A stretch of 64,000 bases of DNA, taken from assembly GCF_964199755.1 (NCBI RefSeq), contig NC_133904.1, forward strand, positions 868,001 to 932,000. Direction: 5' to 3'. Numbering within the stretch: the first letter of the stretch is position 1; each line of letters opens with the position of its first letter. This document shows positions 59,293 to 64,000 of the stretch, in pieces. The translations under genes and the position numbers were made by a program. Source of the stretch: Larus michahellis. Lineage: Eukaryota > Chordata > Aves > Charadriiformes > Laridae. The notes below the pieces were generated by a model, which was not told where the DNA came from, did not search any database, and saw nothing but the letters and a program-made list of their open reading frames with translations.

Positions 59293-61320
59293 AGCCTTTT
59301 GCCTCATTACTGAAGGGGGAGAAAATGCAGGACCCTTTTGGACTAAAACAAAACATTGCCATTACTGTTGAAATTTTGCATTTTTGTACCCCGTCTTGCT
59401 TTTCTTATCTTTGGTGCCCAACAATAATCAAGGGTTACAGAAAGAGACTTTCTATATCTGAGCTTGACCACACTCAGTACAATACAGTACCGCGCAGTAG
59501 GTAGGCTAGAACAGAAAAGTCTTTAGAACTAGTGCAACTCCAATGAAATTTTTTTATGTACAGGACATCTGCAGTTTATAAAGAATTCTGTTTCTGCCAC
59601 CAGCAGTTTGACCTGTAGAAACACAGGATTTTATGATATAACAGAGATCGAAAATGGACTCTGATTTTCTCTCTGTTCGGTGCTCTAAGTGGGTTTGTAG
59701 CCACTTTTCTGTTACTTTTAAGATTCTCATTTCAACAGGAATGGCCAGTAAAAGTTGTTTTATTTTTCCTGTTAAGGTTTATAACCTTTTTACATTTTTG
59801 ACCTGTATTAGATTAGAATTTCATTATGCATTCCTTTTAGTTGAGGCGCTTCATAGTTTTTTCTGGAAATAGCCAAATTTTCTTAGTTTTTTATTAAACA
59901 GTTGGATGGCCGTTTTCCTGCTTCGTCTGCCTGCATACTGTATATTTGTTTAAAAATATTCTCTAGTTTTAGTCCACGTAAGTTTCATTTAGAAAGAAAA
60001 CCCCTGCATTTATATTTTCTTTCTGTAATATTCTACTGTAGTTGAAATCTTTTCAAAAATCAAGAGACTGGCTAGATAAGAAGAATAGAAGAATTACTAA
60101 TATTCAGAATATTTTAAACCATTGTGATGGCATGTGCTCTGGACAGACAGTATCTTGCAGTGGCACAAACGGATGGACAAGGAATACCTCAGACCATGCT
60201 GTGCGTGCAGATCTCGAAAGGAGAACTAGTTGGGTCACCCGGTAGGTTTGGCGCGATTCAGTTACTGCTGCCTTCTGTTTCCTGCGCGATTGAAGGGTTC
60301 TGCACAGCGGCTCAGTATTTTAAGGTGTTTGGCATGGGCTGACGGTACCTCTGTGACACTCGGCGTTACAATCAGTTTCCCATCTGGGTGACAGCGCAGG
60401 TACCTGGCGGTAACTGTGCACCCTCCTGTGGTACGTACACTCCGCCGCCGCCGGCCTGCTATCATACTGGTTTTCTATGGAAATAGTCTCTCAGCCTGGG
60501 GTCTCTAATGCAGCTACTACAAGAGGCTGATATTTTTATAATGGGGTGTAATCTCCTTTTCAGGAGGCTTTTTATGGAAGGTATAATTTGTAAAAGTTAG
60601 GATGCTTTGCCTCTCGACTGCATTAACGCGCCATAGGCTCAGACTGTTTTTGTGTAAAAGATGTCACAGAACGGCACTTTTTCTAAAGAGAAGTTTGATA
60701 TTTTGTATGCTTGTTAAGAAAGTACAGTATTGGAAATTAAAGGTGGACAACTGATAATTGAGAAGTATGTCAATTAATTTTTTATGTATATTACCTGTTT
60801 ACTTGTACAATTTTATTGTACAAATTACATGCAGCTTCATTTTCAAATGAGTCCTTAAAATAAGGAAAATCTTTTTAGGAAAACATTTAATTTTTGTATT
60901 TTTGATTTTAAAAGGCATGAGTTATGTCAACTTTTTCCAGTGTATTAATGAAGATTTTAACTTTTCATCAGGTTGAGTGTTTTCTTACTATATTATCTGT
61001 TGTGTATGTAGTTAGCACATTGTGTCACTGAACTGTTTAAAAAACTTAGCATGTAGAGCAAGCCTGTTTTGTGGAAAATCCTTATTCATTAAAAAAAAAA
61101 ATCATCATGGCAGATTTTCTGCAAAAAAGTGAAAACATTTGCAATTCAGAATACTGATTTTTTTTGTATTTAAAGAAAGGTATTTTGCTTGCAGGAAAGA
61201 AATACTACAGATTCATTTTAATGAGAATCTTTTAAATGTATTTATCTTTAGGGCATCTGGGCATCTTTACGCTGTTTGTCTTATGTCTTTATTGAAATAA
61301 AATGTACATAACATTACCTT
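59293..61320 (+). other. CTDSPL2: CTDSPL2 3' untranslated region
   Basis: About 2.0 kb of AT-rich sequence after the stop. The best end signal is AATAAA at 61296-61301. Earlier weaker hexamers are ATTAAA at about 60737 and at 61088-61093. An inverted repeat TTGTACAA-TTTTA-TTGTACAA lies near 60804-60824. A longer alternative 3'UTR running into the next 2.5 kb cannot be excluded. Confidence 0.75.
61296..61301 (+). terminator. CTDSPL2: CTDSPL2 poly(A) signal
   Basis: AATAAA followed at once by TGTACATA, itself a Pumilio-type word, then T-rich sequence. Cleavage is expected near 61315-61325. Confidence 0.6.
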
Positions 61321-64000
61321 TATATATGCTTTTGCGCAGACGTGTGAACCCTGTAACCATCCCCGTTCCTTCCTGTTTTTATGTCGATAAGATGGTTCTG
61401 GAAATATTTATAGATTTTGAAAATGGTCAGCTTGTATTTGAATTGCTACATGGTTTGCCAACTATTTTTCAGTTGTTCGTTAAGATGTAAATCTAAATCT
61501 GAGACTTTTAATTACTTTGACAGTGAATCCTTGGTTAACGTGGAATTCTTCCAAATTTCTCCAAGTAATTGACGTAACGGAACTGCTTTAAAATTCACCG
61601 GTCTACCCGAATGAAAGGATTTTTGTTAAGTAGTTCATCGCTTTTCTCCGACTGTAAAAAGAGATGATCATCTGTTCGAATAATGTCCTTAAACACGTGG
61701 GTCCTATCTTTGGCTAAAACCATTCTAAAAGTGCTTTCTTTAGTTAAGGAAACCAAAGCATACATTGCACTTTACAGCTGTATCTGTGTTGTGATGATCA
61801 GATCAGTGAGGGAAATCAAAATGTAAATTGAGGGATTTAGTTCTACATAGATGCACAGCAGAAATAACAGAGACTGCTTAGTAAACATATTAAATATTAA
61901 TATTTTAATGTGCTGCAAGTCTGGTATTTATCATTCTGAACTTTCTTTGCAGAATGAGTCTACCTTCTTCAAAATGTAAGTTCCTAAAAATGTCAAACAG
62001 TTCTGGCATCAACAGTCTTTGCATGAAGCAAAGCTACAATCCATCAGGTTTTATTTTCGTCTTATTAGTCCCCAGGGTGAGACTTAAGTGTTCCTCTGAC
62101 ATGAGTCCGGATCAAATTGTGCACACCAAAATTGACACCGATAACCAGGGGAGTCTCAACTATGTGCATTACTCGAGTCTTGAATGTAGAGTTGTGCAAC
62201 TTAAGCAGTTAATCTTGTAGCTGTATCATTTATTCCAATTTTATGTATTTTTTTAGAAAACAACATCCTATTTCCACAGTTCTTAATGATTTCATTTGTG
62301 GTCCTTCGCTTGATTGTGGTAATCATGTGTTAATTTCACATGTCCATATGTATTCTGTTCTAGGTCTGAGCATTCTTGGTTCCGAGAGCAAAATAACGTC
62401 TTTCTTAATTATTTTGACAATACGTGTTCAATCTTTTCTTTTTTTCTCCTTGAATTGCTATATAGCTAGAATAGCTTGGTATTATCGGCTTCCTTTCCAC
62501 CTTTGATTCATTTCACTTTCCATTTTTTTCATTACTTTTGAAATGTATCAGAAAGCCTGAATGTTTCAAGACCTGATTAAAAATCTCCCAAACCAAGAGT
62601 GGTATCAACCAAAGGCACGCTGAGGAGACATACCTGCTTTAAACAACGCACGTAGCTGCGTTACCAGAGATCAGGAGGTATGTGAGAGCTGTGCGGAGGG
62701 GGAACAGGTCGCAGCGCTGGCGGCGGCAGGGCCGGGTCAGTTGTGGGGACAGTCTGCTCTCGCTCGCTGCGAGGAGCCCAGTGTCCGTTGGTAGCACAGC
62801 AGCCCCCCTCCCAGGCGCGGCGCTTCCCCACACCTGAGCTGGAGGGCAGTTGTACTGGTTGGGTTGGCGCAGCTGGAAAAGCATCGAGCCCCCGTGGGGA
62901 GAGGGACCAGGAGGGAGTGGATGAGGAGAAGGTGGAGTGGGCGGAAATCTCGTCAACCCCTCTGCCTCCAGCAGAGCAGTAATGTGGGCCCGCTCTGAAA
63001 CCGCCGTGAACGGCAGAGCTTGTTTGTTCAGGAGGGAAAGCTGTCCAGAAACACAAAAATATTGGGACTCTACTGAGCGAATACCCATATTCCTTTATTT
63101 TTCCTTCTGGCTCCGGCTTCCTTACAGCATCACATTGCAAAGCGTACCCTTTATTCTTTGTCTAAACCCACTTGAATCAACCACGTATCGTTAGTATATT
63201 AAAGTAGAAGATAAGATTCATAACTTCACAATTTATAGGAAAAGGAAGGCGAGCCCCTGCCCGTGATACGATGCCTGTATGGCAGGGAATTGTGGCTACT
63301 GAACCAGTCGAGTGACCCTTGCTGTCCTCTTGCTTCGGAGCGAGGACTGGAGTAGCGCTGAGTACACCTAAGTGGGGAATTAGAAAAGTTAACTGTGCCT
63401 TTTTCCCTCCCCTCGGTGTGCTGTGCTCCCGTTAGCTTCCACTTGAAGGACGTGGAGAGCACACCTTTGCAAAGCTGAAGTTTCAATGTAAAACGAATGT
63501 TTGCGTAGTTGAAATGAATCTAGTACAGATAGCTAAATTATAACTTAATAGAACTCAAGAAGTCAAGGCCAGAAAGTAAACATTCACAACCTAATGTCAC
63601 TTTTAAAAATGGACAATACCTACTGGTATGATACAGCTCAGTTGGACAAGTTTGTTCTGGCAGGTGCCAAGAGAAACTAATCATTCTTCTATTAAAATAA
63701 TGTCTTCCGCTGTAAGTAGAGTGTTAAGCTAAACAGGCAGTGTTTTTGTGGTGAAAGGACTTCTGTGGATGCATGTGGCAAAGACAACAGATGGTACCTT
63801 TGATCTGCAGTCATGCCACTTCCATGGTTCGTGCCATACACTTGTTTAAACTCATTGTCAAAGACCGATACAAAGAAGAAATAAAGCAATGGCAGTCCCC
63901 AGGCACCGCGGGGAGCGTCAGCCGCAGTGCACAGCCCGCTGTTACGGGCCTCGCCTCCCGAGAGCGAGGTAAATGTCTTTGGTTTTAGGCGGCCAGCGCC
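61321..64000. other. Intergenic region downstream of CTDSPL2
   Basis: AT-rich to about 62600, then mixed, with a GC-rich, moderately CpG-rich patch at about 62680-63010 in which overlapping minus-strand frames (62639-63088 and 62661-63140) appear. I recognise no protein in them. From about 63900 the sequence becomes dense in CpG up to the window edge, as at the start of a CpG island. Human gene order predicts EIF3J next on the + strand, but no EIF3J exon is visible here. Confidence 0.7.

Noticed and set aside
62639..63140. Overlapping minus-strand frames of 149 and 159 codons downstream of CTDSPL2
   Set aside because: Proline/serine-rich, in two frames at once over a GC-rich patch, with no known family.

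Overview
The window looks like avian nuclear DNA. It has interrupted genes with GT-AG introns, several fragments of the LINE CR1 (chicken repeat 1) in different states of decay, older MIR-type SINE remnants, a CpG-island promoter, and proteins very close to mammalian orthologues. I cannot name the species. Nothing bacterial is present, and I saw no rRNA, tRNA or CRISPR array.

Layout. (1) 1-5520 is the 3' end of GOLM2 (formerly CASC4) on the + strand: the last part of its final intron, a 74-nt terminal coding exon (3797-3870) and a 3'UTR of about 1.65 kb with a poly(A) signal at 5498. (2) 5521 to about 17050 is intergenic. It holds a CpG-rich patch, a small 12-bp tandem repeat, and signs of a transcript on the minus strand. 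Those signs are an A/C-rich + strand and a minus-strand AATAAA at 9497-9502 followed by a GT-rich element. (3) 17060-19190 is a CpG island, the CTDSPL2 promoter, with NRF1-like and E2F-like motifs and a probable noncoding exon 1 ending at 18278. (4) 18279-59292 is the body of CTDSPL2 on the + strand: a 20.7-kb first intron, then twelve coding exons that join without a frame break into 466 codons plus a stop. The DLDET phosphatase signature is intact. (5) The 3'UTR runs to about 61320. (6) 61321-64000 is intergenic. The extreme right edge turns CpG-rich, which fits the EIF3J promoter expected there from mammalian gene order, though no EIF3J coding sequence is visible.

The gene order GOLM2 - CTDSPL2 (- EIF3J), all on one strand, matches human chromosome 15q15. 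GOLM2 is a Golgi type II membrane protein and CTDSPL2 a nuclear phosphatase. Their adjacency is conserved synteny, not evidence of a shared pathway.

I found no clearly new biological system. The observations most worth checking are the apparent divergent minus-strand transcript from the CTDSPL2 island, a 248-bp foldback element with perfect 12-bp inverted ends in intron 1, a possible polyadenylated retrocopy inside the short intron 5 (unusual in birds), paired inverted MIR remnants near the promoter, a decoy splice acceptor before the last GOLM2 exon, and a frame-neutral exon 8 whose skipping would remove part of the catalytic motif.
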